The notes beneath the pieces are model-generated. The model made no database searches, had not been told where the DNA came from, and saw only the letters and a list, made by a program, of their open reading frames with translations. The translations under genes and the position numbers were made by a program. From NCBI RefSeq assembly GCF_041477585.1, contig NZ_JBGNYA010000001.1:1054001-1118000 (forward strand): DNA of 64,000 bases. The letters run 5' to 3'. Position 1 is the stretch's first letter. Every line of letters begins with the position of its first letter. This DNA is from Halobellus sp. MBLA0158. GTDB lineage: Archaea > Halobacteriota > Halobacteria > Halobacteriales > Haloferacaceae. Below are positions 49,651 to 58,498 of the stretch, one piece after another.

Positions 49651-49918
49651 CGAGTTCGTCAAGGGTCTGGGGATCTTCACCAGCGCGGGACTCGCGTGGA
49701 TGGTCCTCGCTGGGTGGTACCGTACGCCGAGTTTCGAGAGCAGTCAACAGCTCGTCGCCCCCCTGTCGCTCGGCGACTCCGCGACGATGTTCGACACGCT
49801 GGGGGTGTTGCTGATGGACGTGTTCTTCTGGTTCGCGATCATCGGCGCGCTGACCTTCTGGGTCGGCATCCCGGCCGTCCGGCAGGCCCGCGAAGCGATC
49901 GAAGACCGCGCGCAGTAG
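49643..49918 (+). CDS. Small membrane protein (DUF7314-like)
   Basis: A 91-residue protein with two membrane helices near 8-26 and 50-76 (GIFTSAGLAWMVLAGWY, LMDVFFWFAIIGALTFWVGI). The loop between them would lie outside. It is translationally coupled to the preceding DUF7315-like gene by an 8-base overlap, so the two proteins probably work together. No catalytic or binding motif is seen. Confidence 0.68.
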   Translation: MADEFVKGLGIFTSAGLAWMVLAGWYRTPSFESSQQLVAPLSLGDSATMFDTLGVLLMDVFFWFAIIGALTFWVGIPAVRQAREAIEDRAQ

Positions 49919-50022
49919 TCCGCGGTCCGACCCCACCTCCCGACTGCCGACGCGCCGTCAGTCGCCGCGATTCCCGCGCCGGATTGGAAAAACTCTAATG
50001 ACTCCTGTACCCACGTTCTGAT

Positions 50023-50472
50023 ATGCAACCGCTACAGTTCCTCGTCCCGATCGACGCACTGGAGTCGATCGACGGGATCCTTCCGATCGTCGTCTTCGCG
50101 CTGGTGGTTCTCAACATCCTCACGCGGCTGCTCCAGCACAACCGCCACGAGCGGCAGGCCGAGGAGGGCGACGACGACGAGGCGATCTCTCGGTGGCTCC
50201 CGCATACGGCAACCACGCTGGCGATGGTGTTCGCGTCGCTCCTCTATATGATCGTCGCGCCCCACGGCGGAATGGTGATGTCGGTGCTGGTGCTCGGGGT
50301 GTTCGTCACGGACTTCTTCGAGTTCGAGTCCCGCAAGGTCGAAGCCCGCTCGAAGAGCAAGGACCTCGAAAAGCCGACGGCGGCGATCGGCGCGTCGGCC
50401 TTCGCGCTCCTGTACGCCAGCTATCAGAGCTTCTTCTTCCTGATCGCGCCGATCTGGAACTCGATCGTCTGA
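50023..50472 (+). CDS. Four-helix membrane protein (DUF7313-like)
   Basis: A 149-residue protein with membrane helices near 18-36, 63-80, 83-100 and 123-145. It has a charged loop (HNRHERQAEEGDDDEA) after helix 1 and a basic loop (ESRKVEARSKSKD) after helix 3. TATA-like CTCTAATG near 49991-49998 sits about 28 bases before the ATG, so it has its own leaderless promoter although it closes the respiratory cluster. Function unknown. Confidence 0.68.
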   Translation: MQPLQFLVPIDALESIDGILPIVVFALVVLNILTRLLQHNRHERQAEEGDDDEAISRWLPHTATTLAMVFASLLYMIVAPHGGMVMSVLVLGVFVTDFFEFESRKVEARSKSKDLEKPTAAIGASAFALLYASYQSFFFLIAPIWNSIV

Positions 50473-50478
50473 GCGGTC

Positions 50479-50515
50479 ACACGGCCGTGGGCCGTCGCTC
50501 TCTCGGCTGATTTTT
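50479..50515 (+). terminator. Palindrome plus T5 after DUF7313-like gene
   Basis: CACGGCCGTG (50479-50488) is a perfect 10-base palindrome, and TTTTT lies at 50511-50515, in the gap between two convergent genes. The T run is probably the working terminator. Confidence 0.4.
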
Positions 50516-50553
50516 CTCCCGCCGAGCGTGTCTCACAGTGAGAGGAATCACTA

Positions 50554-51357
50554 TCACTCCGCGTTCGCGCCGGAGTCGCTCTCTGTGGCCGTACCGAACG
50601 TCTGCGGCGCGGCGATCGACAGCGTCTCCGCGACGGTGATCGAGATCGGGACCGCGGCCGGGACCGTCCGCGCGACCGCGTCGTCGAGCAGGAGCGACAC
50701 CGCCGCCTCGTCGCGCTCGACAGACAGCGAGACCGGAGGCTGGAGCACCCACGTGTCGGCGTGCATCGCGTACGGGGAGATCGGCACGGCCGCCAGCCCC
50801 GTCTCGGGCGCGAGCAGCGGCCCGTCCACGGCGTGCGCGTAGCCTTCGCTCCCGAGCGGCGTGGCGACGACGATCCCGTCGGCCCTGACGGTCTCGCTCC
50901 AGCCGTCCGACGCGACGCCGTACTCGGAGATGCGCGCGGGCTCTGCGGTCACGAGGGACACGTCCGCGAGCGCCGCGCCGACCGGCTCGCCGTCGACCGC
51001 GACGCCGAGGACGGGGTGAGGCGCGGTCTCGTACGCACCCGTCGCGACGGCGTCGATCGCGGCGTCCACCCCGGCCGTCGACGCGTCGTAGCGTCCCGCC
51101 CCGGCGTCGACGACGAAGACGGGACAGGCCGGCGGATCCGCCGCCAGCGCGAAAAGCGACGCCTCGCCGACGGCGAAGACGGCGTCGACGTCGGCGGTAT
51201 CGACGCCGGCAGTGTCGGTGCCCGCGTCCCGGCTCGGGACCGACACCCGTTCGACGTCGACGCCGTCGCGCTCCGTCGCCCGCGCTTCGACGGCCTCGGC
51301 GGTCGCGTCGGACCCGTCGGCGTCAACGACGAGCACGGACCGGGACGCGCCGCTCAC
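50554..51357 (-). CDS. NAD kinase-like protein with degraded GGDG motif
   Basis: A 267-residue protein. The C-terminal half resembles NAD kinase: RADGIVVATPLGSEGYAHAV (about 158-177) and AVPISPYAMHADTWVL. But the N-terminal half lacks GGDGT; AVGEASL stands at about 62-68 where it is expected. The ATP-binding and phosphoryl-transfer site is therefore probably lost. It may bind NAD or serve as a regulator, or use a variant mechanism. A canonical NAD kinase would be expected elsewhere in the genome. Confidence 0.72.
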   Translation of the reverse strand: MSGASRSVLVVDADGSDATAEAVEARATERDGVDVERVSVPSRDAGTDTAGVDTADVDAVFAVGEASLFALAADPPACPVFVVDAGAGRYDASTAGVDAAIDAVATGAYETAPHPVLGVAVDGEPVGAALADVSLVTAEPARISEYGVASDGWSETVRADGIVVATPLGSEGYAHAVDGPLLAPETGLAAVPISPYAMHADTWVLQPPVSLSVERDEAAVSLLLDDAVARTVPAAVPISITVAETLSIAAPQTFGTATESDSGANAE

Positions 51358-51478
51358 GGCTCTGCCTCCGTTCGCGGTCGCGGGCGCGCCGGCTCGGCTT
51401 CGGGCATACCCGCCGATAGACCGCTCCCGGAAAAAGACCCAGCGGTTCGCGTCGCCCCGCGCGGTCGACTCTCGGCGC

Positions 51479-52402
51479 TCACTGCCCGACGGCGTCGCGG
51501 ACGACGTCGAGCGACGCCGCGGGGAACTCCACGTGCGGGAGGAGCTTGGCGTCGTCGACGACGACCAGCCGGCAGTCCGCCGCCGCCGCCAAGTCTCGGC
51601 CGCGCTTCAGCGGCGTGATCTCCGCCTCGCGGCCCCACAGCAGCGTCACGGGGGCGTCGACGTCGGCGAGGGCCTCTCCGAGGTCGAACTCGGCGTTGAG
51701 GAAGCCGCTGACGAACGACGCCGGCGCGTACCGCGCGTTCGGCTGGTGGGCGGTCCGCCACTCGTAGTCCATCCACTCCTCGCTCACCTTCCCCATATCG
51801 TAGTAGCCGTGGTCGGCGTTGAAATAGCGGATCGAGGGCTTCGAGCCGAGCAGATTGAACAGCCCCTCGCCGAGGACCGGCGAGCGGAGGAGCTCGCGGG
51901 CGAGGAGGTTCCGATCCGGGCCGCCGCGCTCCGTCGGACAGATCAGGACGACGGACGCGAAATCGAGGTCGTCCGCGGCATCGACGAGGTACGCGCCCGT
52001 CAGCGACGAGGCGACGACCGCGGGCGTATCGAACTCGGCGACGAAGTCGCGGACGAACTCCCGGTACAGCGTCGCCGAGTAGCGGAGCGGCGGCCGCTCG
52101 GAGGTCCCGAAGCCCGGGAGGTCCGGCGCGACGACGTGGTAGTCCTCGGACAGGTCGTCGAAAATTTCGCGGAACTCCCCGTTCGAGCCGGCGGCGTTGA
52201 TCCCGTGGAGCAACACGAGGTCGGGGGCCTCGGGGTCGCCCGCCTCCGCGTACTGCACGTCGAAGCCGTTCCACTCGAACGTCCGCTGGGACCCGGAGAG
52301 CGCCGGCTCCAGCGGCGGGGCCCGATTCCGAATCGCGGCGTTGGCGAGCGCGATCGCGCCGGTCCCGGCGATCGCGGCGCCGACGACCGATCTGAGTTTC
52401 AT
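51479..52402 (-). CDS. Alpha/beta-fold hydrolase
   Basis: A 307-residue protein. A hydrophobic N-terminal helix (LRSVVGAAIAGTGAIALANAA) suggests membrane anchoring or export. The oxyanion motif is VLLHGINAAGSNGEF, the nucleophile elbow VVASSLTGAYL with Ser, the acid TLLWGREAEITP, and the catalytic His in LLPHVEFPAA. It resembles esterases and lipases of the Abhydrolase_1 group. The substrate is unknown. It lies 47 bases upstream of nothing coupled; the next gene on this strand, meaB, ends 48 bases before its start side. Confidence 0.82.
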   Translation of the reverse strand: MKLRSVVGAAIAGTGAIALANAAIRNRAPPLEPALSGSQRTFEWNGFDVQYAEAGDPEAPDLVLLHGINAAGSNGEFREIFDDLSEDYHVVAPDLPGFGTSERPPLRYSATLYREFVRDFVAEFDTPAVVASSLTGAYLVDAADDLDFASVVLICPTERGGPDRNLLARELLRSPVLGEGLFNLLGSKPSIRYFNADHGYYDMGKVSEEWMDYEWRTAHQPNARYAPASFVSGFLNAEFDLGEALADVDAPVTLLWGREAEITPLKRGRDLAAAADCRLVVVDDAKLLPHVEFPAASLDVVRDAVGQ

Positions 52403-52449
52403 ACCGGATCACAGTGTCGCGAGACGCTTGAGGCTGCTGGCGCCGTCCC

Positions 52450-53601
52450 TCACTCGTTTTCGGGGTCGCCGCCGTCGCCCGATCCGTCCTCGTCCGATTT
52501 CACGCACTCCCGGATCGGCTCGACGACCCCGTCGGCGACGGTGTAGGGGTCGGTCTCGCGGGCCTGGACCCGCTCGGCGAGGGCGTCGAGGCCTCCCCGT
52601 CGCGCCAGTTCGGCCTCCGCGAGCTCCGTGAGGTCGCTCCGGACGAGCCGGCGGATCTCCGCGCCGTGTCGCTGCCGCGCCTTCGCCTCGCGCGCGCCGG
52701 ACTCGCGGAGCCAGGCGTCGTGTCCGTCGAGCGCGTCGAGGAGGTCGTCGACGCCCTCGCCGGTCGTCGCGACCGTCTCGACGATCCGCGGGTCCCACTC
52801 GGCCGTCGCGTCGGAACCGTCTTCGCGGGTCGCCGCGTCGGCACCGCTCGCCATCCCGGGGCCGTGGTGGCCGCTCTGCGCGGACTCGGCCTCGCCCGCC
52901 GAGCGCTGGCGGTGAAGCATCTCCTCCAGTTCGGCGACGGTGCGGGCGGCCCCGTCCATATCGGCCTTGTTGACGACGAAGACGTCGCCGATCTCCAGGA
53001 TCCCGGCCTTCAGCATCTGGACGTCGTCGCCGCTGCCGGGCTGGACGAGCACCGCGACGGTGTCGGCGGTCCGGACGATGTCGACCTCGCTCTGGCCGGC
53101 GCCGACGGTCTCGACGACGACGACATCCTTGCCGAAGGCGTCGAGCGCGGTGATCGCTTCCGTCGTCGCGGTCGAGAGCCCGCCGAGCCGCCCCCGCGCG
53201 CTCATCGACCGGACGAAGACGTCCATATCGCCGCTCGACGCGCCCATCCGGATCCGGTCGCCGAGGACCGAGCCGCCCGAGTACGGCGAGGAGGGGTCGA
53301 CGGCGACGATTCCCACGGTCTGGCCCCGGTCGCGGTACGCCCGCGCGAGCTTGTCGACGAGCGTCGACTTCCCCGCGCCGGGGCTGCCGGTGACGCCGAC
53401 GACGGCGGCGTCGCCCGCGTGGCCGTGGAGCCGGGCGACGAGGTCGCGGTGGCCCGGCGCGCGGTTCTCGATCAGGGTGATCGCTCGCGCCAGCGCGCGG
53501 TGCTCGCCGGCGAGCAGCCGCTCTACGAGGCGCTCGATGCGCGCCTCGGTGGCGTCTGGATCCGCGACGTCCTCGCCTTCGGGGTCGTCTCCGCCCATCA
53601 C
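52450..53601 (-). CDS. meaB: Methylmalonyl-CoA mutase-associated GTPase MeaB
   Basis: A 383-residue G3E-type GTPase. The P-loop is GSPGAGKSTLVDKL, then VDPSSPYSGGSVLGDR, VVVETVGAGQSEVDI and VNKADMDGA (NKxD). It protects and reloads adenosylcobalamin in methylmalonyl-CoA mutase. A low-complexity insertion of roughly 35 residues (about 240-275, with SGHHGPGMASGADAA) interrupts the C-terminal half. It overlaps the B12-binding subunit gene by 4 bases. Starts MMGG or MGG are possible. Confidence 0.92.
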   Translation of the reverse strand: MMGGDDPEGEDVADPDATEARIERLVERLLAGEHRALARAITLIENRAPGHRDLVARLHGHAGDAAVVGVTGSPGAGKSTLVDKLARAYRDRGQTVGIVAVDPSSPYSGGSVLGDRIRMGASSGDMDVFVRSMSARGRLGGLSTATTEAITALDAFGKDVVVVETVGAGQSEVDIVRTADTVAVLVQPGSGDDVQMLKAGILEIGDVFVVNKADMDGAARTVAELEEMLHRQRSAGEAESAQSGHHGPGMASGADAATREDGSDATAEWDPRIVETVATTGEGVDDLLDALDGHDAWLRESGAREAKARQRHGAEIRRLVRSDLTELAEAELARRGGLDALAERVQARETDPYTVADGVVEPIRECVKSDEDGSGDGGDPENE

Positions 53602-54029
53602 TCGCGCTCGGGGGCGTGCTCGCGCACGAACTCGATCGTCTCTTCCATCGGCGTCCCGGGGCCGAAGATCGCGGCGACGCCCATCTCCCGGAGCCCCTCG
53701 CGGTCCTCCTCGGGAATGATGCCGCCGACGATCAACAGCGTGTCCGCGAAGGCGCCGTACTCCTCCAGCCCGTCGACGACCTTCGGCACGAGGGTGTTGT
53801 GCGCGCCCGAGAGGATCGAGATCCCGAGCACGTCGACGTCCTCCTGGACGGCGGCCTGGACGATCTCCTCGGGCGAGCGGTGCAGGCCGGAGTACACCAC
53901 CTCGAACCCGGCGTCCCGGAACGCGCGGGCGATGACGTGAGCCCCCCGGTCGTGCCCGTCGAGACCGACCTTCGCGATGAGACAGCGGATCGGACGGCTC
54001 CGCCCGCCGTGTTCGGCGTCGGCGCTCAT
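53598..54029 (-). CDS. Methylmalonyl-CoA mutase B12-binding subunit
   Basis: A 143-residue stand-alone cobalamin-binding domain. DxHxxG appears as DGHDRG (24-29), whose His is the lower cobalt ligand. GISILSGAHNTLVP and IVGGIIPEED are the other conserved blocks. It pairs with a separate catalytic subunit, not in the window, to interconvert methylmalonyl-CoA and succinyl-CoA. Coupled to meaB by a 4-base overlap, it puts the enzyme and its chaperone in one transcript. Confidence 0.92.
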   Translation of the reverse strand: MSADAEHGGRSRPIRCLIAKVGLDGHDRGAHVIARAFRDAGFEVVYSGLHRSPEEIVQAAVQEDVDVLGISILSGAHNTLVPKVVDGLEEYGAFADTLLIVGGIIPEEDREGLREMGVAAIFGPGTPMEETIEFVREHAPERE

Positions 54030-54078
54030 ACCTCGCCGTTCGGCCGCCCCGGGTTTGGATCTACCGGCGCGGCCGCTC

Positions 54079-55392
54079 TCAGCCGAAGTACCCCGGCACG
54101 GAGCCGTCGTCGGCGGGATCGACGTAGATCCCGTAGGCGCACTCGTCGCTGCCGGGCGGCGAGACGGCGACGACGTGCAGCGCGAACGTCCCCACGCCGC
54201 CGGCCGCGGTCGGGCGTTCGACGACGCCCGTCGAGACGCCCGCGGTCCCGAGCGCGGCCTCGAACTGTTCTGTCTCCGGCACGTCGGCGACGTCGGCGAG
54301 CGGCCGTCCGCTCCGGACCGTGCCGAACTGCTCGTCGTAGGCGCCGTTTACCTCCTCGATCCGAAGCTCGCCGTCGCGTCGCTCCACGTAGATCGCCGGC
54401 GCGGGCAGGCCGTCGAAGAAGGCGTGGAGCCGGTCGCGCTCGCGCCGCAGCGTCACCTCCCGTTCGATCCGTTCGAGCGCCTCGCGGGCGTAGCCGGCGA
54501 GGATCTCGACGAACTCCAGGTCGCTCTCGTCGAAGGCGGCGCGCGCCCCGCTCGCGACCTGGATCACGCCGCGGCCGTCGATCGGGACGCTGATGCCGGC
54601 GTGGAGTTCGTCGATCTGCGGTCGGGCGTCCTCGACGGACTGGAGGTCCGAGACGATCTCCGACTCGCCGGTGCGGAGCGTCCGCCCGGCGATCCCCTCG
54701 TCGACGTGGAGGGGCCGCACCGACGCGTCCGGGAGCGACGTCGCCCGCGGGAGCAGGCGGTCTCCCTCCAACAGATAGATGACCGCGTAGTCGTACGCCA
54801 GCGCCTGGGTCGTCGCGTCGAGGGTCCGCTCGACCACGGCGCCGACGGTCTCGCAGGCGGTGATGTCCTCGGCGAAGTGACTCAGCGCCGTCAGCCGCGC
54901 GTTCGACTCCCGGAGGTGGCTCGTCCGCTTCGCGGCCGCGACCTCGGCGCGGACGCGCTCTACGAGCCCCGTGATTGTCGATTCGGTCGGGTCGCTCATC
55001 TCGACGGTCTCGACGAACGGCGGCTCGTAGACCACCGTCGGCACCGCGTCGTCCTCGATGAGCGAGCGGATCAGCGCCCGATCGTCGCCGAGGACGACGA
55101 TGCAGTCGAGGGTCGGCCCCAGTTCCTCGACGTACTCGACGGCGGTGTCGCGGCAGCGGACGACGACGTCGACCGAGAGCTCCTCCTCCAGCGTCTCGAC
55201 CACCACCTCCGTGTTGGCGTCTATCTCGCCGTCCCCGTCGAACTGCCGGCTGTCGCCTCCCGGTTCGACGTCTGTGCCCCCCCTCGTCCATTCCCCTCCG
55301 GAGTCGCGTTCGACCTCGTCGGATCCACCGTCGGTCGCATCGCCGGTGGGCCTGACGAGAAGCACGCGTCCGTCCGCGGGGTCCCCCGACAT
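54079..55392 (-). CDS. GAF-PAS sensor-like protein
   Basis: A 437-residue soluble protein. An N-terminal region (about 60-135) resembles a degenerate receiver domain (DCIVVLGDDRALIRSLIEDD). A linker helix follows, then a GAF domain (about 160-310; IYLLEGDRLLPRATSL, GISVPIDGRGVIQVAS) and a PAS-like domain (about 320-435; FFDGLPAPAIYVERRDGELRI). No histidine kinase or output HTH domain is present, so it may act by protein contact. CTTAAA on the minus strand at 55418-55424 fits a leaderless promoter. Confidence 0.78.
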   Translation of the reverse strand: MSGDPADGRVLLVRPTGDATDGGSDEVERDSGGEWTRGGTDVEPGGDSRQFDGDGEIDANTEVVVETLEEELSVDVVVRCRDTAVEYVEELGPTLDCIVVLGDDRALIRSLIEDDAVPTVVYEPPFVETVEMSDPTESTITGLVERVRAEVAAAKRTSHLRESNARLTALSHFAEDITACETVGAVVERTLDATTQALAYDYAVIYLLEGDRLLPRATSLPDASVRPLHVDEGIAGRTLRTGESEIVSDLQSVEDARPQIDELHAGISVPIDGRGVIQVASGARAAFDESDLEFVEILAGYAREALERIEREVTLRRERDRLHAFFDGLPAPAIYVERRDGELRIEEVNGAYDEQFGTVRSGRPLADVADVPETEQFEAALGTAGVSTGVVERPTAAGGVGTFALHVVAVSPPGSDECAYGIYVDPADDGSVPGYFG

Positions 55393-55417
55393 ACACTCGA
55401 AGGTCGAACGTCAACGC

Positions 55418-55424
55418 TTTAAGA
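55418..55424 (-). promoter_or_regulatory. TATA element for GAF-PAS gene
   Basis: The minus strand reads CTCTTAAAG across these bases, 26-32 bases before the start at 55392. The remaining 200 bases up to 55627 hold no recognised feature. Confidence 0.45.
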
Positions 55425-55627
55425 GGTTCGGTCGGCTGACTGTTCCTCCGGAACGAGACGCGTTCCTACGGCACACCTGCCGTCCCTCGGTCCGAGGCGC
55501 CGCTTCGCACGGTCCGAGGTGAAGCGGGCGATTCGTCTGATTTCCGGGAAGTTCCGCGGATCGGACCGTGCTCGTCGCGGGGTTCGATGGCCGTCGTGTG
55601 TGCGGGCGCCGGCACTCGACGCCGTCG

Positions 55628-57481
55628 TCACACGTGCTCGTCGAGGAAGTCGACGACCGCGCCGTAGGCCTCGATGCGGTTCTCCAGTTTCGAGATGCCG
55701 TGGCCCTCGTCCTCGAAGATGAGCTCCCGGACGGGGACGTGCTCGCGGGCGGCCTCGACGAGCTGGTGGGCCTCCGAGACCGGCACCCGCGGGTCGTTCG
55801 CGCCGTGGAGCACGAACAGCGGCGCGCGGATCTCCTCGATCCGGTTGAGCGGCGAGATGGATTCGAGGAACTCCCGGTCCTCTTCGAGGGAGCCGTACTC
55901 GGCCTCGCGGAGCTCGCGCCGCCACTCGCCGGTGTTCTCCAGAAACGTCACGAAGTTCGCGATGCCGACGACGTCGACGCCGGCCGCCCACAGGTCCGGG
56001 TACTCGGTCATCGACGCGAGCACCATGAAGCCGCCGTAGGAGCCGCCCATCGCGACGACGCGGTCGGGGTCGATCGCGGGGTGATCCACGAGCCACTCGA
56101 CGCCCGCCTCGATGTCCCGCACCGAGTCCATCCGCTTTTCGACGTCGTCCAGGTGGCCGTAGGCCTTCCCGTAGCCCGCCGAGCCGCGGACGTTCGGCTC
56201 GAAGACGGCGTAGCCGTTGGCGAGGAAATACTGCGTGACCGCGCTGAACGAGGGGCGGCGCTGGGACTCGGGGCCGCCGTGGATGTCGACGATCACCGGC
56301 GTCTCGCCCGCGCTCGTGTCGGACTCGGGGAGGGAGAAGAACGCCGGGATGTCGCGGCCGTCGAACGTCGGGTAGTGGACGAGTTCGGGCTCGACGAAGG
56401 TGTCCCGCGGGATGCCCGCGGTGGCGGCCCGGGTCCAGCGCTCGGCCGGGAGCCGGGACCCGTCGGCCGCTTCGATCGCCGTTTCCGCCCCCGCGTCGAT
56501 CACGTAGACGTTCGCCGGATCGCCCCGACGGGTCACCGTCACGGCGAATCGCTCGCCGCCCTCGTCGAAAGCGACGCCGCCCACGACGCCCTCGGGGAGG
56601 TCCGGCGCCGGGCGCTCGTCGATCTCGGGGGCCGGCTCCGATCCCGCGGGCGCGACGAGGTCGCCGACGGTGAGTTCGGTGTAGCCGTCGACGTTCGTCG
56701 AGTAGACGACTCTTCCAGTCCGGTCGTCGACGGCGACGCCGTCGATCTCCCAGTCGGGGTCGCTCGCGACGAGCGCGAACTCGCCCGTCTCGACGTCGAC
56801 GGACCACAGATCGAGGGTGTCGCTGTCGCGGTCGGAGACGAGGTAGAGCCGCTCGCCGTCGGGGCCCCACTCGGCGCTCTGAAAGCGGACGGTCCCCTCG
56901 TGGGGCGTCAGGTGGGTCAGCTCGCCCGTCCGGAGATCACAGACGGAGACGTCCTGATCGAAGTTCGAGTACGCCTCCGCGACGATGAGCCGCGAGTCGT
57001 CGGGCGAGAAGCCGCCGACGGTCAGCCAGCCGTCGCCCTCGGCGACCAGTTCGGCGCCGTCGCCGACCTCGTCGCGGCCCTGCACGTAGACGTCGAAGAC
57101 GGACTCGTCGCGGCGGTTCGACGCGAACGCGAAGCGCTCGCCGTCGTGGCTCCACCCGCCCCAGCGGTGCTTCGCGTCCGGGTGGGCGGTGAGGTTCGTG
57201 ATCGACCCGTCGTGGAGGTCGTACCGGAACAGCTGCGCCCGTTCGTTGCCGCCCTCGTCCATCCCGAAGACGAACTCCTCGCGCGTGGGCGACCACGAGA
57301 CGAAGGTGACGCGCTCGTCGAAGAACGTCCGCTGTTCGGGCCAGCCGCCGGGCTCGGTCGTCGTCCAGACCTGCGGGACGCCCGTCGTGTCCATCAGGAA
57401 CGCTAAGCGCTCGCCGTCGGGGGCGAACGAGGCGCCGTAGGCGCTCCGGACGTTGAGATACCGCTCGATGTCGTGGGCCAT
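55628..57481 (-). CDS. S9 family prolyl oligopeptidase-like peptidase
   Basis: A 617-residue protein. The N-terminal ~370 residues form a beta-propeller with WSPTREEFVF, WSHDGERFAF and similar blades. The C-terminal alpha/beta-hydrolase domain has the nucleophile in GGSYGGF (Ser about 480), Asp in GANDPRVP (about 561) and His in DEGHGIS (about 593). Such enzymes clip short peptides or acylated N-termini, usually in the cytosol; no signal peptide is seen. The start MAHDIERY was chosen over an upstream Met because the MAHDIERYLN opening is family-like. Confidence 0.92.
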   Translation of the reverse strand: MAHDIERYLNVRSAYGASFAPDGERLAFLMDTTGVPQVWTTTEPGGWPEQRTFFDERVTFVSWSPTREEFVFGMDEGGNERAQLFRYDLHDGSITNLTAHPDAKHRWGGWSHDGERFAFASNRRDESVFDVYVQGRDEVGDGAELVAEGDGWLTVGGFSPDDSRLIVAEAYSNFDQDVSVCDLRTGELTHLTPHEGTVRFQSAEWGPDGERLYLVSDRDSDTLDLWSVDVETGEFALVASDPDWEIDGVAVDDRTGRVVYSTNVDGYTELTVGDLVAPAGSEPAPEIDERPAPDLPEGVVGGVAFDEGGERFAVTVTRRGDPANVYVIDAGAETAIEAADGSRLPAERWTRAATAGIPRDTFVEPELVHYPTFDGRDIPAFFSLPESDTSAGETPVIVDIHGGPESQRRPSFSAVTQYFLANGYAVFEPNVRGSAGYGKAYGHLDDVEKRMDSVRDIEAGVEWLVDHPAIDPDRVVAMGGSYGGFMVLASMTEYPDLWAAGVDVVGIANFVTFLENTGEWRRELREAEYGSLEEDREFLESISPLNRIEEIRAPLFVLHGANDPRVPVSEAHQLVEAAREHVPVRELIFEDEGHGISKLENRIEAYGAVVDFLDEHV

Positions 57482-57565
57482 ACCGCCGGCTACGCCCCGG
57501 GAGACCAAAGCGTTCGGGTCCGCCCTCGACCCGCGCGACGGGTCGGTCGCCGTCGGGCGGTCGGC

Positions 57566-57823
57566 TCAGATCATCCCTTCGGCCTTGAGCCCCTCGATGA
57601 CGTCGTCGACGAGCGACTCGACGTCGTTGTAGGGGAAGTCCTGGTGCGAGCCGAGCTTCGCCGCCATCTCCATCGCGGTGAGGGTCACGTCGCCGGCCTC
57701 GAACTTCGTCCCGGGGCCGTCCGGGAGCGTCGGGACGAGGTCCATCTGACTGCTGACGGGGAAGTCGGCGCCACTGAACGCGTCTGTGAACTGCTGGCGG
57801 AGTTCCGCCTCGACGTCTGCCAT
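57566..57823 (-). CDS. MTH865-like family protein
   Basis: An 85-residue helical protein. MADVEAELRQQFTDAF, FPVSSQMDLVPTLPDGP and DVESLVDDVIEGLKAEGMI match the small archaeal MTH865 EF-hand-like family of unknown function. The start MADVEAEL is chosen; the long frame upstream is shadow of the divergent gene. An AT-leaning stretch near 57850 on the minus strand may be the promoter. It is cytosolic by composition. Confidence 0.78.
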   Translation of the reverse strand: MADVEAELRQQFTDAFSGADFPVSSQMDLVPTLPDGPGTKFEAGDVTLTAMEMAAKLGSHQDFPYNDVESLVDDVIEGLKAEGMI

Positions 57824-57947
57824 AGCCGTGAGGTGCCACAGGACCCGCAAAAACGTTCCGGAACCACCGCAAACGCGTTGAGAGTTGCTTCCCAAATCGG
57901 GACAGTCGGCCGTGGTATTCATTTCGGTCGCGGTCCAACGGCGATCG

Positions 57948-58421
57948 ATGCCAGAGGCCGAAGTCGGCGTCGAGATGACAGACGAGGAGATCGCGGCGTT
58001 CCTCACGCGGCAGGGACACGGTGTGCTCTCGTTCGCCGGCGAGGAGCCGTACAGCCTCCCGATCTCCTTCGGCTACGACGTCTTAGAGCACCGCTGTATC
58101 TTCCAGCTCGTCTTCCACGACGAGAGCACGAAGCGCGAACGGATCGCGTCCTCGTCCCGCGTCACCCTCGTCTCCTACGAGTGGCGCGGCCCCGACGACT
58201 GGCGGAGCGTCATCATCGACGGCGACCTCCGCTGGATCGACGACGAGTCGCCGGAGGTCCTCGACGCCTCGGAGGTGTTCGCGGAGTACGCCTCGCTGGC
58301 GGGCCTCGCCGTCTTCGACCGCCCGACGCCCGACCTCGACCCCGAGTGGTACGAACTGGAGATCGAATCGATGAGCGGCCGGCACGCGCCGGCGGTGGCG
58401 TCGATCGACGCGATCGAGTGA
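57948..58421 (+). CDS. Pyridoxamine 5'-phosphate oxidase-fold flavin protein
   Basis: A 157-residue split-barrel protein. MTDEEIAAFLTRQGHGVLSF, YSLPISFGYD and IFQLVFHDESTKRERI are characteristic of the haloarchaeal PNPOx-like family that binds FMN or F420. The second half continues with VSYEWRGPDDWRSVIIDG and ends in a helix. A redox role, perhaps with heme or flavin, is plausible; PNP oxidation itself is doubtful. It lies divergent from the MTH865-like gene and 77 bases before halocyanin 2. Confidence 0.85.
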   Translation: MPEAEVGVEMTDEEIAAFLTRQGHGVLSFAGEEPYSLPISFGYDVLEHRCIFQLVFHDESTKRERIASSSRVTLVSYEWRGPDDWRSVIIDGDLRWIDDESPEVLDASEVFAEYASLAGLAVFDRPTPDLDPEWYELEIESMSGRHAPAVASIDAIE

Positions 58422-58460
58422 CCGCTCGCGGCCGCTGTGGCCGCCGCGCGGGGAGACAAA

Positions 58461-58470
58461 CCAAAGTATT
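58461..58470 (+). promoter_or_regulatory. Halocyanin 2 promoter
   Basis: CCAAAGTATT lies 29-38 bases before the ATG at 58499 in a GC-rich surround, fitting a leaderless TATA element. Confidence 0.4.
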
Positions 58471-58498
58471 CACTACAGGCGACTCCCAACGCCCGAGT

